Assembly: GCF_031755915.1 (NCBI RefSeq)
Contig: NC_083388.1
Coordinates: forward strand, 2,673,501-2,737,500
Origin: Ziziphus jujuba
Lineage: Eukaryota; Streptophyta; Magnoliopsida; Rosales; Rhamnaceae
Direction of reading: 5' to 3'
DNA length: 64,000 bases
A program made the position numbers and the translations under genes. Every line of letters begins with the position of its first letter. The first letter of the stretch is position 1. Below are positions 49,386 through 60,119 of this stretch, piece after piece. Under the pieces are notes generated by a model, which had not been told where the DNA came from, ran no database searches, and saw nothing but the letters and a program-made list of their open reading frames with translations.

Positions 49386-51690
49386 ACTTGACTTGTCCTC
49401 AAATCATCTCACCGGAAATATTCCAGAGGAACTTGGAAGTTTGAAGCTATTGCTCAAACTTATGCCAAATGAAAATCAACTATCTGGAGAGATTCCTCAC
49501 ATAATCGGAATGCTACCTGATGTGGAGAGTTTAGACTTGGCAGCAAACAATCTAAGTGGGTCAATTCCAAAAGATCTTGGAGGTTGCTCTAAGTTGATAC
49601 AGTTGAATTTGGAAAACAATAAATTTGAGGGGAGTATTCCTTGGGAGATAACAAATATGAACTCTCTTAAAAACCTTGATTTCAGTTCTAATCTGCTGAC
49701 GGGAGAGATGCCACCTCAGCTTGCAGAAATGAAACGTTTAGAAACTCTAAATCTCTCACATAATAATCTTTCTGGTTTCATTCTGTCTAAGTTTGATGAA
49801 ATGAAGAGGTTGACAATGGTTGATATATCCTTCAACCAATTGGAAGGTCCTATTCCAAATTCCAATGCTTTCCGTGAGGCTTCATTTGAAGCATTCAGAA
49901 ACAACAAAGGCTTGAGTGGTTATGCCGCTGTTTGCCACTTTGCTCTCATGGTAAAAGGGGCAACAAAGTCAACATATTGATTATACTGATATCTTTTTCA
50001 GCAGCCTGTTTCTTCTATCCATTTTTGTAATTCTATACATTCTTTATACAAGAGAAGTGAAGAAAACAAACATCCCCGATGATCAAGAAACACAAAATCA
50101 GAATATGTTTGAAGTATGGAACTTGGATGGGAAAATGGTGTACGAGAACATCATTGAAGCAATGGAGGAGTTTAACTCCAAATATTGCAATGGAGAGGGA
50201 GGAACCGGGAGTGTTTACAAGGCAGAGTTAAGCACTGGCCAAGTTGTTGCTGTGAAGAAGTTTCATACAAACACAAATGATGATGATCATCAGAAGTCTC
50301 AATATCTCAAAGCATTTACTAGTGAGGTTCATGCACTAACACAAATACGACATCTTAACATCGTGAAGCTATATGGGTTCTTTTCACATCGAAGGCACTC
50401 GCTTTTGGTTTACGAGTTCATAGAAGGTGGAAGCTTGCGAAATGTACTTATGAACAATGATGAGGAAGCAAGAGCTTTTGGTTGGAACAAAAAGGTAAAT
50501 GTTGTGAAAGGTGTGGCAAATGCATTGTCTTTTATGCACCGTGACTGCTCACCGCCCATAATCCATCGAGATATATCAATCCCAAATATTCTGCTGAATG
50601 CAAAACATGATGAAGCTCGTGTTTCTGATTTTGGGATGGCTAGACTTCTCAAACCTCACTAATCCAACGGGACTTTGTTTGCTGGAACATTTGGATATGC
50701 TGCTCCAGGTCAGTACATATTGCATATTCCAATTATTGTATATTTCTTGTCTCTTTAAATTATGTCATTAATCTAGTACTGAATGAAGATCCATGCAGAA
50801 CTTGCTTACACAATGGAAGTGAATGAGAAATGTGATATGTATAGTTTCGGTGTGGTGATGCTGGAAGCACTTAAGGGGAAGCATCTAGGAGACCTCATTT
50901 CATCTCTCTCATTGTCATTGTCCTCACCATCATATGCAACACCAACTTTTGATCAAGTGGCAATAATTGATCTTTCGGACCAGCGCTTTGAAGGATATTC
51001 AACGTTGACTTGAGTTTCTAGAATTATCTATAGTTGGATAGCAAGTACAGCTTTAGAATTGGTGAAGAAAATATCCAAGCTTGCAATGTGGAGCACCGGC
51101 CTTGAGGAGAAATCCAGAATCTTTGAGTAAGTTGTTGAACCGACATGGGCAAGCTATAAAAAGAAAAGATGGGCTGCCATGTAACGTGAGCTAGCAAGGG
51201 AGCTCCAAGGAGGCTCTCGGTTAGTGTGACTGAGAGCAAAGTTTTGGTAGAGTCTAATGTGTGTGTGTGTAAGTGGTGTAAAGTGAGTATAGTAGGCTCC
51301 CAGAGAAAGAGCTATCTTGTCCAAGTTAGTAATGTCAGGTGTTCAGGTGTTAAAGTGTTTTATAGGTTATTATATATGTGGATCCCATTGAATGTATGAA
51401 TGTTATATATATATATATATATGTAAAAGTCTTATAAAAGTCATTTCATATGGTATAAGTTATTATTTTCCCTCAACACGCTTAGACGCTCCCACGAATG
51501 AAGAAGAGGGAAAGTGCTTTCTATTATCAAGATTGCATTTGCATGCTTGCTTAACACTCCACAATCTCGTCCAACAATGAAACAGGTTGCTCGGGAGCTC
51601 TCAACTCAGACCCATCATTTGTCAAAGCCATTGTCTTTGGTTTCCTTAGGAGAGCTGTTTGGTCTCAGTGATTCTACTTCCTGTACACAT
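49386..51690 (+). pseudogene. 3' half of the transposon-split MIK2-like kinase gene
   Basis: Continues the LRRs left at 26682, then the C-terminal cap, a transmembrane region (about 49975-50050), and the kinase. The kinase keeps its glycine loop (about 50192-50210), the lysine in VAVKK, HRD (about 50566) and DFG (about 50628). The intron runs from about 50710 to 50798 with a normal GT donor. Lesions: a deletion and frameshift near 49935 before the transmembrane helix, a TCA serine codon changed to TAA at about 50660, and a 490-bp solo LTR at 50989-51478 in exon 2. The terminal stop codon is also lost near 51684. Together with the 5' half it forms one dead locus of the cluster. Confidence 0.93.
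50989..51478 (+). mobile_element. Solo LTR, 490 bp, in kinase exon 2
   Basis: TGAAGGATATTC...CCTCAACA with target duplication CGCTT at 50984-50988 and 51479-51483. Copy A has the intact site CACTT at the same place (about 770). No internal region; a (TA)n tract lies near its 3' end. Family not identified. Confidence 0.9.
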
Positions 51691-52618
51691 TATGCATGTT
51701 TATCTCTATGCATTTCGTTTTGATTTTTCTTTTTCCTTGTTGAAGACTTGAATGTGAATGTGTTGCTGGTTTTCTTTATGTTGTTGCTTTTGGGATAATA
51801 TTTCCTTATGATACATTTATTATGTAAACAGGGGAGAGTTTATCCTTATGTGAGTTTAAGGTGTGGAAGAAATACATTGATGTCTTTTACCTGCTCATCC
51901 ACTTTAATCTAGCACGTGCGCCACCCCTCCTCTCTATGCTCAAATTTTATTTTATTTTTTTACCCCTCCTCTCTACGCTCGAATTTTATTTTATTTTTCA
52001 TTAATATATATTTATCTATCTACTCTTTTGACCTTAGACATCTATGAATATGCCTCCCTTAACCTTTCCTTCCTCCCTTCCTTCTCTATCCTGCAGCCAT
52101 TTATAATTCCTTCCGTTTACTGCTCCTTCCTTCTATCTCCCACAGCAATGTGTATTTTTGGGTTTTGAATTTTTCATTTTCTTTTACATTTGTGTTTTGT
52201 TTTATTCATATATATATATATATATATATATTAACTAATTTGTATATATTTTTATTCATATTTATTATATGATGATAACTATTTAATATAATTATAGTAT
52301 TTATCTATATAATATTTCAACAATATAATAACTATTCAATCAAGGTTCTTAATATAATAGAAGTGTAATTATTTAATAACAAAAATATTTATTTTATAAA
52401 AATATCTATAACATAATTCTTATATCAATTTTGTATTAATTTGGAGAAACTAATCTGTATTTTTTGTTTTAATTACACATTTGTGCTGTTAAAAATTTTC
52501 CCCTACTTTTCAATTTCTTTAATTGTTTAAATCCTAAAACAACCATTTTTTTTTTGACTCATGGAGTTTATATATATATGTATATATATATATATATATA
52601 TATAAATTTGCAATCAAT
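51691..52618. other. 3' flank of copy B, no gene
   Basis: Same content as 961-1876: conserved 3' UTR text, pyrimidine-rich block (about 51900-52140) and (TA)n tracts. A short local duplication of CCTCTCTA(T/C)GCTC text occurs at 51930-51990. Ends at the CACTA target site TTC (52619-52621). Confidence 0.75.
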
Positions 52619-52621
52619 TTC

Positions 52622-53360
52622 CACTACTAGAATCGAGCTGATACACGACGCAAGTACTGCGTCGCACTAAATAAACAGCGACGCATTTGACGGAGTCGCC
52701 AAATGTCTTGTCGCGAAATATATAAGATAACAGGCGACGTATAATAACAGTCGCCTAATAATAATATTTAGCGACGCACATTTAATTTTTAGCGACTCAT
52801 ACAGTGATGTACTTATAGCGACTAATAAAATAGCGACTCTTTATAATAAAGTCGCTAATAAATTTTTAGCGACACTTACGTGATTAGTCGCCAAATAATT
52901 ATGTCGCTAAAAATTCTTCCTGAGTAGCAACTCATTCATTTTTAGCTACACATTGTTTTTGTCGCCTATTTAGCGACGCTTTATTTTTTGCGACACATTA
53001 TGTGAGTCTCTCTTTTAACGACCATATATTTTTAGCAACTATTTTTTAGTGTCTCTAAAATAGCGTCTCATGAATTTTTAGCGACGCTTTTTTGTCGCCT
53101 ATTTAGCGACGTATTATTTTTAGCGACAAATTTTGTCGGTTTTTTAACGACCCGTAACAATTAGCGAGGAGTTTTTAGTGTCGCCATATTAGCGACTGTT
53201 CATGTTTTAGCGATAAATTATAAGAGTCGCATATTTATTAATTTTTAGCGACTCTTTACCTATTTAGCGACGTATACAACAATATATTTATGTCGCTAAA
53301 AATTATATGAGTCGCCAAATTGATCTTATTATATGTCGTTATATATTTTAGGCGACTTTT
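52622..53360. repeat. CACTA left subterminal region
   Basis: Dense in the words TAGCGAC, GTCGC and GCGACGC in both orientations, dozens of occurrences in about 740 bp. In En/Spm, short subterminal motifs of this kind bind the element-encoded TNPA protein; here the likely motif core is GCGAC/GTCGC. No tandem unit is apparent, unlike at the right end. Confidence 0.85.
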
Positions 53361-53879
53361 AATTATATTCATAAACCGCCATTTCTTTTATATTTTTTTA
53401 GATTTATCTTCATAAAAATTTATTAAAATATAAAATTAATTATAATAGCAAAAAACCCAAACTAACTTCGTCCAAAATAATTAGAAGATAAAAATTTAAA
53501 ATAAATACTTGTTCATAACAAAACAATAATCAATATAATTAAATATCATCTCATTGACATATTTTTACATATGCATACTTATTGAGATGGAAGTTGATGT
53601 ACTCGAGTTGACGATATTACGCCCTCATACTGCATATGGAAAAATAAAAAAATTTGTTAGCACTGATGCAAAATAAATTAATAAAAACTTAATCATAATT
53701 AATAAATTAAATTGTAATTTGGCAAATGAAAATTTAATGAATATTTACCTTCTTAAGGTTTGGCGTGGCACATATTCTCCTAATTAAAGTGGAAAACACA
53801 TAAGAAAAAAACACACAATGAATAAATAAATATTACTTAAAATATAATTATAAGTTAATAAATATACGTACCAATTTAT

Positions 53880-55618
53880 TTAGAAGATATTGTTTATCCA
53901 TATCCCCTCACAGTCATTACGAACATAGCCACTCTCACATTCATCCTCATTATCATTTTCATCAACACTTGGCAATTGTATGGCAAATGGATTGTGAGCC
54001 ATTGTAGTATCGCCAAGAACATCTTCTTCAACCAATTCTTCTTCAACCAAAGTACAATGTTGTGGTGGAGTTAAAACAACAGACCATCTCGAGTCAAGTT
54101 GATCTTCAACATAAAATATTTGTTGAACTTGTGAAGCCATGATGAATGGGTCAGATTTATATCCAATTTTACTAAAGTTAACACATGTAAACCCCATCTC
54201 ATCAACTTTCACACCACTGCTGTCAACCCAATCACACTTGAACACTGGAATTCGAAACATAGTGTAATCGACGTCCCAAATCTCTCTTATGATCCCATAG
54301 TATGTCATTTCGGCTAAAATTGGGTTATTATCCTTAGCACTAGCAAAATGCTCACTTTTGGCAATAACTTTGACACCACTATTCTGGGTGACCCTCTTAT
54401 TATCCATATTTATAGTGTTGAATCTAACCCCTCTAATGACATATCCTTCATGTTTCGTTACCATCCATTGCGGACCATGGGCTAACCATCGTAATGTTTC
54501 AGACACTGTGTGGTTAGGTTGACTTCGCTCTTGTGCAATCTAGTCAATAGAAAAATATGAAAATTTAAAGCTAAAACAATGATATTATATATTGAATATT
54601 TAACTTTCCCATACCTTATCACGTAACCAGTACGTAAATGTACGTTTGTGTTCGTCTTGAAACCATTTTGCTTTTTTTCCTCGATTTTTTTTTGCTTGAC
54701 TTCAAGACTTCAAAATGAATACTAAAACAAATAAAAGTTGTTGTAATTAATAAAAATATCCAACATATCAACTTATCTATGCCTATTAATATATTCAAAA
54801 TATCAACTAAATTATACATGTTGATATATATATATATATATATATATTAAAAATATCAACTATTTTATACATTAACATGTATATACGCACCTGACATACG
54901 GTTCCACTTCTGGTGTATTCAAAAGTATATATCTATGAACTTGCTCCCAAAGTTGTTGATCAATTGATTGATTTTTTCCACCTTTAAATGGGGCACCAAC
55001 ATCATCCTTATCATTTAACTTTTGATATCTACCAATTGGGTTTCCAACTGCATCTAATCCTCTCTGAAATTCACTACAAAACTCAATCACTTCTTCACAT
55101 ATGTAACCCTCGGCAATACAACCTTCTGGCCGATTTTTGTTTCGAACATAACTTTTCAATACTTTTATATACCTCTCAAACGGGTATATCCACCTGAAAT
55201 GTACTGGTTCACACAATCTTACCTCTCGAACCAAATGTACAGTTAGATGAACCATTACATCAAAAAATGATGGTGGAAAGAATTTCTCTAAAAGGCACAA
55301 AGTTGTGACAAGATCATTTTGAATATTTTCCAATTCAGCAACAATGATAGACTTCTTGCAAATTGCATTGAAGAAAAAACAAAGTCTTGCAATTGCATGT
55401 CTCACATGTTTAGGAAGGATTGCACGAATTGCAAGAGGCAAGAGTTGTTGCATCAATGTATGACAATCATGAGATTTCAATCCTACCATCTTTAAGTCCT
55501 CCATTGAAACAAGATTCCTAAAGTTTGAAGAAGTCACCGTCGCACTGGGTGGCTGGGGTTTTTGCCGTCTCGTCGTCGGGATTTGGTTGCTGGGTTGCTG
55601 CCGTGCCGTTGCCGTCAC
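53880..55618 (-). pseudogene. Truncated CACTA transposase (TNP2-like): DUF4218 and DUF4216 only
   Basis: On the minus strand, about 55545-54889 encodes DUF4218 (begins GLKSHDCHTLMQQLLP). A small exon follows at about 54706-54614 (KWFQDEHKRTFTYWLRDK), then DUF4216 at about 54540-53880 (contains YYGIIREIWDVDY and VPVFKCDW-like text), with GT-AG introns between. These are the C-terminal domains of plant CACTA transposases. The N-terminal Transposase_21 catalytic domain should precede 55545 but is absent; the sequence there is unrelated and more GC-rich. The visible part is free of stops, so the lesion is the loss of the front end. It cannot encode an active transposase. Confidence 0.9.
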
Positions 55619-56280
55619 TGCTGTGGTGGCTTGAAGTTCCTCTTGATTGCTGGATTTGTAAAGGTGTGCTGTTTTTGTATGCTGTTTTTCATCCCTTTTG
55701 GGGTTCGGTGGTATATGTGTGCTGTTTTTGTGTGCTGTTTTTCATCCCTTTTGGGGTTCGGTGGTGTATGTGTTTGCTGGAAAAAAAATTCTGTTTGCTT
55801 GTGTTTTTGTTTTTTTTTAAATATTTGTTCGTTACTGTAATTTTGGTGGGGTTTTATGTTGTCAAAATCATGGCTTGTTGTCGACAATGGGTTAGCTAAA
55901 TTTTGTTTGGAAAAATAGCTATATTTATTAAGTGGGGTTCGATTGTATGTAAAGCAAAATTATATGCTATTATTTGTATTATGTGTTTATATGGTTAAAT
56001 TTGCATGGGAAATGTCAGAGGTGCTCTGTTTTGGGTCTTAAAACGACGTCGTTTGTGCGACTCAAAATCCATAGTGATTTAGTCGCCGGATGCAAAGTTT
56101 GAAAATGTTAATGACTGTTAAAGATGATAGATGTTAAGAGAAGATACTATTACTGCATCACTTGGTAAATAAATTACATGAATTTATCGTTTATTATTGT
56201 TATTAATGGTTTATTCATTATACTACACCCTATATTGTTAGTAATATTAATTTGTGTTTATGTTTTTTGTATGTAGAATT
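55619..56280. other. Intergenic region between the two CACTA genes
   Basis: Lies between the divergent transposase remnant and the Ulp1 gene, and probably holds the promoter of the latter. A 53-bp tandem duplication (GCTGTTTTTCATCCC at 55681 and 55734) and GC-richer text near 55540-55640 mark the site where the transposase N terminus was replaced. The overlapping open frames here have no domain. Confidence 0.6.
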
Positions 56281-56748
56281 ATGGATTCTTTTAATGAACA
56301 TGTCCTCTCGGATGGGGATGGCGCTGGATCACCATCCAGTGATATGGAAAGGCCGAATACATCATCCCCAAGGCGTAGAAAACGAGGGGCCACAACAATG
56401 AAAGGCCTTAGGAAGCATTTGGCGGGAAACAAAAGCTTGGAACCTCAATATAATGAGGTTGGAGTTGCTATTAACTCTGAGGCCGTTCGATTAAACAATT
56501 TGGAGGGCTCGTTGGCTAGGAGCACAATACCAATTAATATACCTAATTGGAGAGATGTGTCCGATAGGTTAAAAGATAACCTATGGGCATCAATAAAGGT
56601 ACGGAGTGCATTATTGTTAGATATTGTTTATTATAAATAATATTTAATTGATGGAGATTTTATAATTCTTTTTTTGCATTTGCAGCTTGTATATATGCAT
56701 TTTACTTGCATTTCTAACCTACCGCATTTACTTGTCAATCAATGTTAC

Positions 56749-56789
<41 letters not shown>

Positions 56790-59700
56790 TTTGCAGCAAT
56801 ATACGGGTAAGGATGATAGTTTTAGGAAGGCAACTTTAAAAGATTGTTGTGACAAATGGAGAAAATTCAAGAATTACTTGTATAGATCTTTTGTTCGACC
56901 ATATATTGACACACCCGAAAAGTTGAAGCATCGACCCTCAATTTATGAATTCATAAGCCAAGAGGTGTGGGATGATTTTGTACAACAAAGGTTGTCGGAT
57001 AAATTCCAGGTATAGTTTTATTTAACGCACGGTACTGTTGTATTAAATTGCGCTGGCATTATTTATATAAAAATTAAAATTTGTTATGGTGACTTATGTT
57101 ATTTGGGTTTTCTAATATGTTTGTTCATAACTTTTGTAGGCATTAAGTCAAAAATATTCAGAAAAACGGCAATTAAACAAGTATCCGCATAGGATGGGTG
57201 CAATGGGCTACGCGAGATTAGAAAGAGCCATTGTATGCACTTTATTTTTATTTACATTTAACCATAATAATTTTGTCATTGTTACTTGATCAGTTGCATG
57301 CATTATTAAAATTAATTTATTTGTAATTTTGAAGCAACTTGAAAGAGGCACTGAAGATTATGTAGACCGAGATGACCTATGGATACGGGCACGTATGGGG
57401 AAGGATGGAAAATATGCAAATGAAGAAACTGAACATGTAGCGGAAAAAATTGTGAGTATTGTATTTTATATGAATATTTGTTGCATATATTATTATTTAG
57501 TTCATTATTATATAAACTGATATATTCAATCATTTAAACAATATATTGTAGAATGACTTAAAGAAGAAGGTAACAGAAGGAGAAATTCGGCCTTCACCTC
57601 CTGTGGATATCCTAAGACAAGCTTTGGGAAAAGAGGAGTATGGAGGTAGGCTTAGGGGTCGAGGCAAAGGATACACGGTGAATAACTTTTTCCATACTCC
57701 TAAGCCGAGTTCACAAAAAAAGACCAAGTCGGAGGGAAGTGGAAACAATTCAATCTATGAGACGCTGCTCAAAGGTCTGATGGCGATCGTCAGAAATTCA
57801 AGCAGCAGCAGCAGCGTTGCCCAAGTTGATGCGCTCATATCGGCATGTGGTATTCAGATTCCGTCACTCGCTCATCTAGCCGATACTGTTGCTGCTCCTG
57901 GGACCCAAATCGATGATGTTGCTGGTCTAGGGACCCCTCCAGCCGATGATGTTAATGCTCGTGGGACCCAAGTCGATGATGTTGCTGCTCATGGGACCCC
58001 TCCAGCCGATGATGTTGATGCTCCGGGCACCCAATTCGATGATGTTGCTGCTCATGGGACCCAATCTACATCTTGGATTGATGCTCCTCGGATCTATCCT
58101 GAGGTGATTATTTCATTCATTTATTTATTTATTTATTTATTTATTTATATGTATGTATGTATGTTTAAGTGGGTTATTACTATCTATATAGCTCCCATGG
58201 TTGAAGGGTCTTACCTACCGCCATGAGGTCATGGGATCGAGTCTTTAAGTTGAAGGAATATTGTCATGTGAACATATATTAATCTTTTTTTTTTTTTTTT
58301 AACTTTGCAGGGTGTAAAATGCAATCTTGCACAAGGCAATGTTGGCCATATAGTAGCACGTGGCACTTTGGTACCTTCGCTGCCAACGGAAATGTGCCAT
58401 GGTGTGAAGCTAGGTGCAGCAAATTATAAGGTAACTGTTGATGACGTTATTGATGGATTTGCACCTTTTCCTATTCTGTCATTTGACATCATACGTGTCG
58501 GCGATGCTGAAGGTGCATTTGTTGCATGGCCAAGAGATCTTGTTATGTTGCCATCTGAGGAGGTATTGTTCGATGTAGCTATATATATTAATGAAGTTTA
58601 AAATAATTTCATTTTTGTTCTATTTTAAATGTTGTTTGTTGATATTTTGTAGGGAAGCTCGAACAGGTCAAATGTTGAGAATGATGAAGATGATAATGTT
58701 GATCCCTTAATCGTTACCCCAACGATCCGAGAGTTGCTACGTCGGATCAAGGACGTCGATAGCGATCATTTATGGTTTTTTAATATGAAAAAAGAGATCT
58801 TTGGGGAAGAACAACAGTTGGCCATAGCGAGTAGCGATATAAACGATTTTTGTTACATGCAAGAATTATCTTCCGAATGCATCTCATTCTACATAAGGTA
58901 AACTAAATTTGGATGTCTTTATAACTAATTCTTTAATTTAATTAATTAAACACTATAATTATTTGTAATCGGATTATGTAGGCATTTATGTGAGGGATTG
59001 ACGGGCTCCTTCGAAGGGAAATATTGCTTTGTTCATCCGGATATTATTGCTTCGGTTGGTCATCAAAACCCTCATGAACGGATATCAAATATATTGAGTA
59101 GATGGCAAGATGCAAGAAATAATCAACTATGGTTATTTCCCTACTGTGCAAGGTAATATTGTGTTAGTTTTATTGAATTATGTTATGAAAATATTCATTT
59201 CGAGAAACATCATATTAACTAAAATATTTATTGGTGTTTTTAGGAATCATTGGATGCTATGTGTTGTTGATTTATACAAAGCAGTAGCATGGTTTTTTGA
59301 TTCTTTGAAGACTCATAAGAATATAATTGATAAGGATCTAAAATCTTTGATCGACAAGTAAGTTAATTAATAACTCTAATATTTTTACTTAATTGTTCTT
59401 ATATATATTGGATTTGTACTTTTGAAGCTATTGTATAATCTTATACAATATTTATATTTCTATATAGTTCCTTCGTTGCATGGAACCAAGGAAAGACATT
59501 TGAAAAGAAACTTCGGTGGCAAAATACTAAGGTAATTATTATATATAAAAACTTAGCATTATTAGTTGTTAGTTAATTTAAATACTTGTATATATTCGTA
59601 TCTAATATTACACATAATTTACTGTTTGCAAATTTAGACACCGATGCAGCCCGGGAATACGGAATGCGGTTACTATATGATGATGATAATGCGAGATATC

Positions 59701-59934
59701 ATTAGGCGCAAAGTTCCTCCCCAGGACTTAAGAGGAATGGTAAATTATTATTAATTTAATGATTTCATCATATTTCTATTATGTAATAATTAATATTTAT
59801 GATTATTTTTATATGTATTAACATAAGTTTCTCATGTTCAGTACGAAGGTGTCACTTGGTTACAAGCTGAAAATGTCAACGAATTTAGAGATGAATGGGC
59901 AACAGCGATGATCAAAAGTATCTCAAACCAATGA
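56281..59934 (+). CDS. CACTA Transposase_24-DUF8039-Ulp1 peptidase gene, intact
   Basis: Twelve exons: 56281-56598, 56797-57009, 57140-57232, 57335-57451, 57552-58103, 58311-58562, 58653-58897, 58982-59152, 59244-59357, 59468-59531, 59638-59739, 59842-59934. All introns are GT-AG, and the 2334 nt are in frame, giving 777 residues. Exons 1-5 form a Transposase_24 (TNPA-like, DNA-binding) region. Exon 5 ends in degenerate repeats of GTQxDDVA/GTPPADDV. Exon 6 resembles DUF8039. Exons 8-12 form a C48 Ulp1-like cysteine peptidase with His in NHWML, Asp in FFDSL, and Gln and Cys in MQPGNTECGYY. It is likely nuclear. TNPA-type proteins bind subterminal repeats; the peptidase role is unknown, with deSUMOylation a family-based guess. 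Exons were deduced by eye; 56281 is the first in-frame ATG. Confidence 0.88.
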
Positions 59935-60119
59935 ATATATATATATGCATGGTAGTGAAATAGCTAGATTTTGTTAATAGCTTTTGTTTGTACATATAAA
60001 ATATCGCAGACAAATTTGTGAAAATCGCTCATAAGGTAGTATTTGTTTTGCATGAACTTTGGTTTCAAACATACCAATTTTACAAAATTTCAAACAATAT
60101 TAAAAATAATTAAAATAAA

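Noticed and set aside
55525..55899. 124-residue Cys/Phe-rich frame as a membrane protein gene
   Set aside because: Covers the transposase breakpoint and a 53-bp duplication; three overlapping frames are open and none has a domain.
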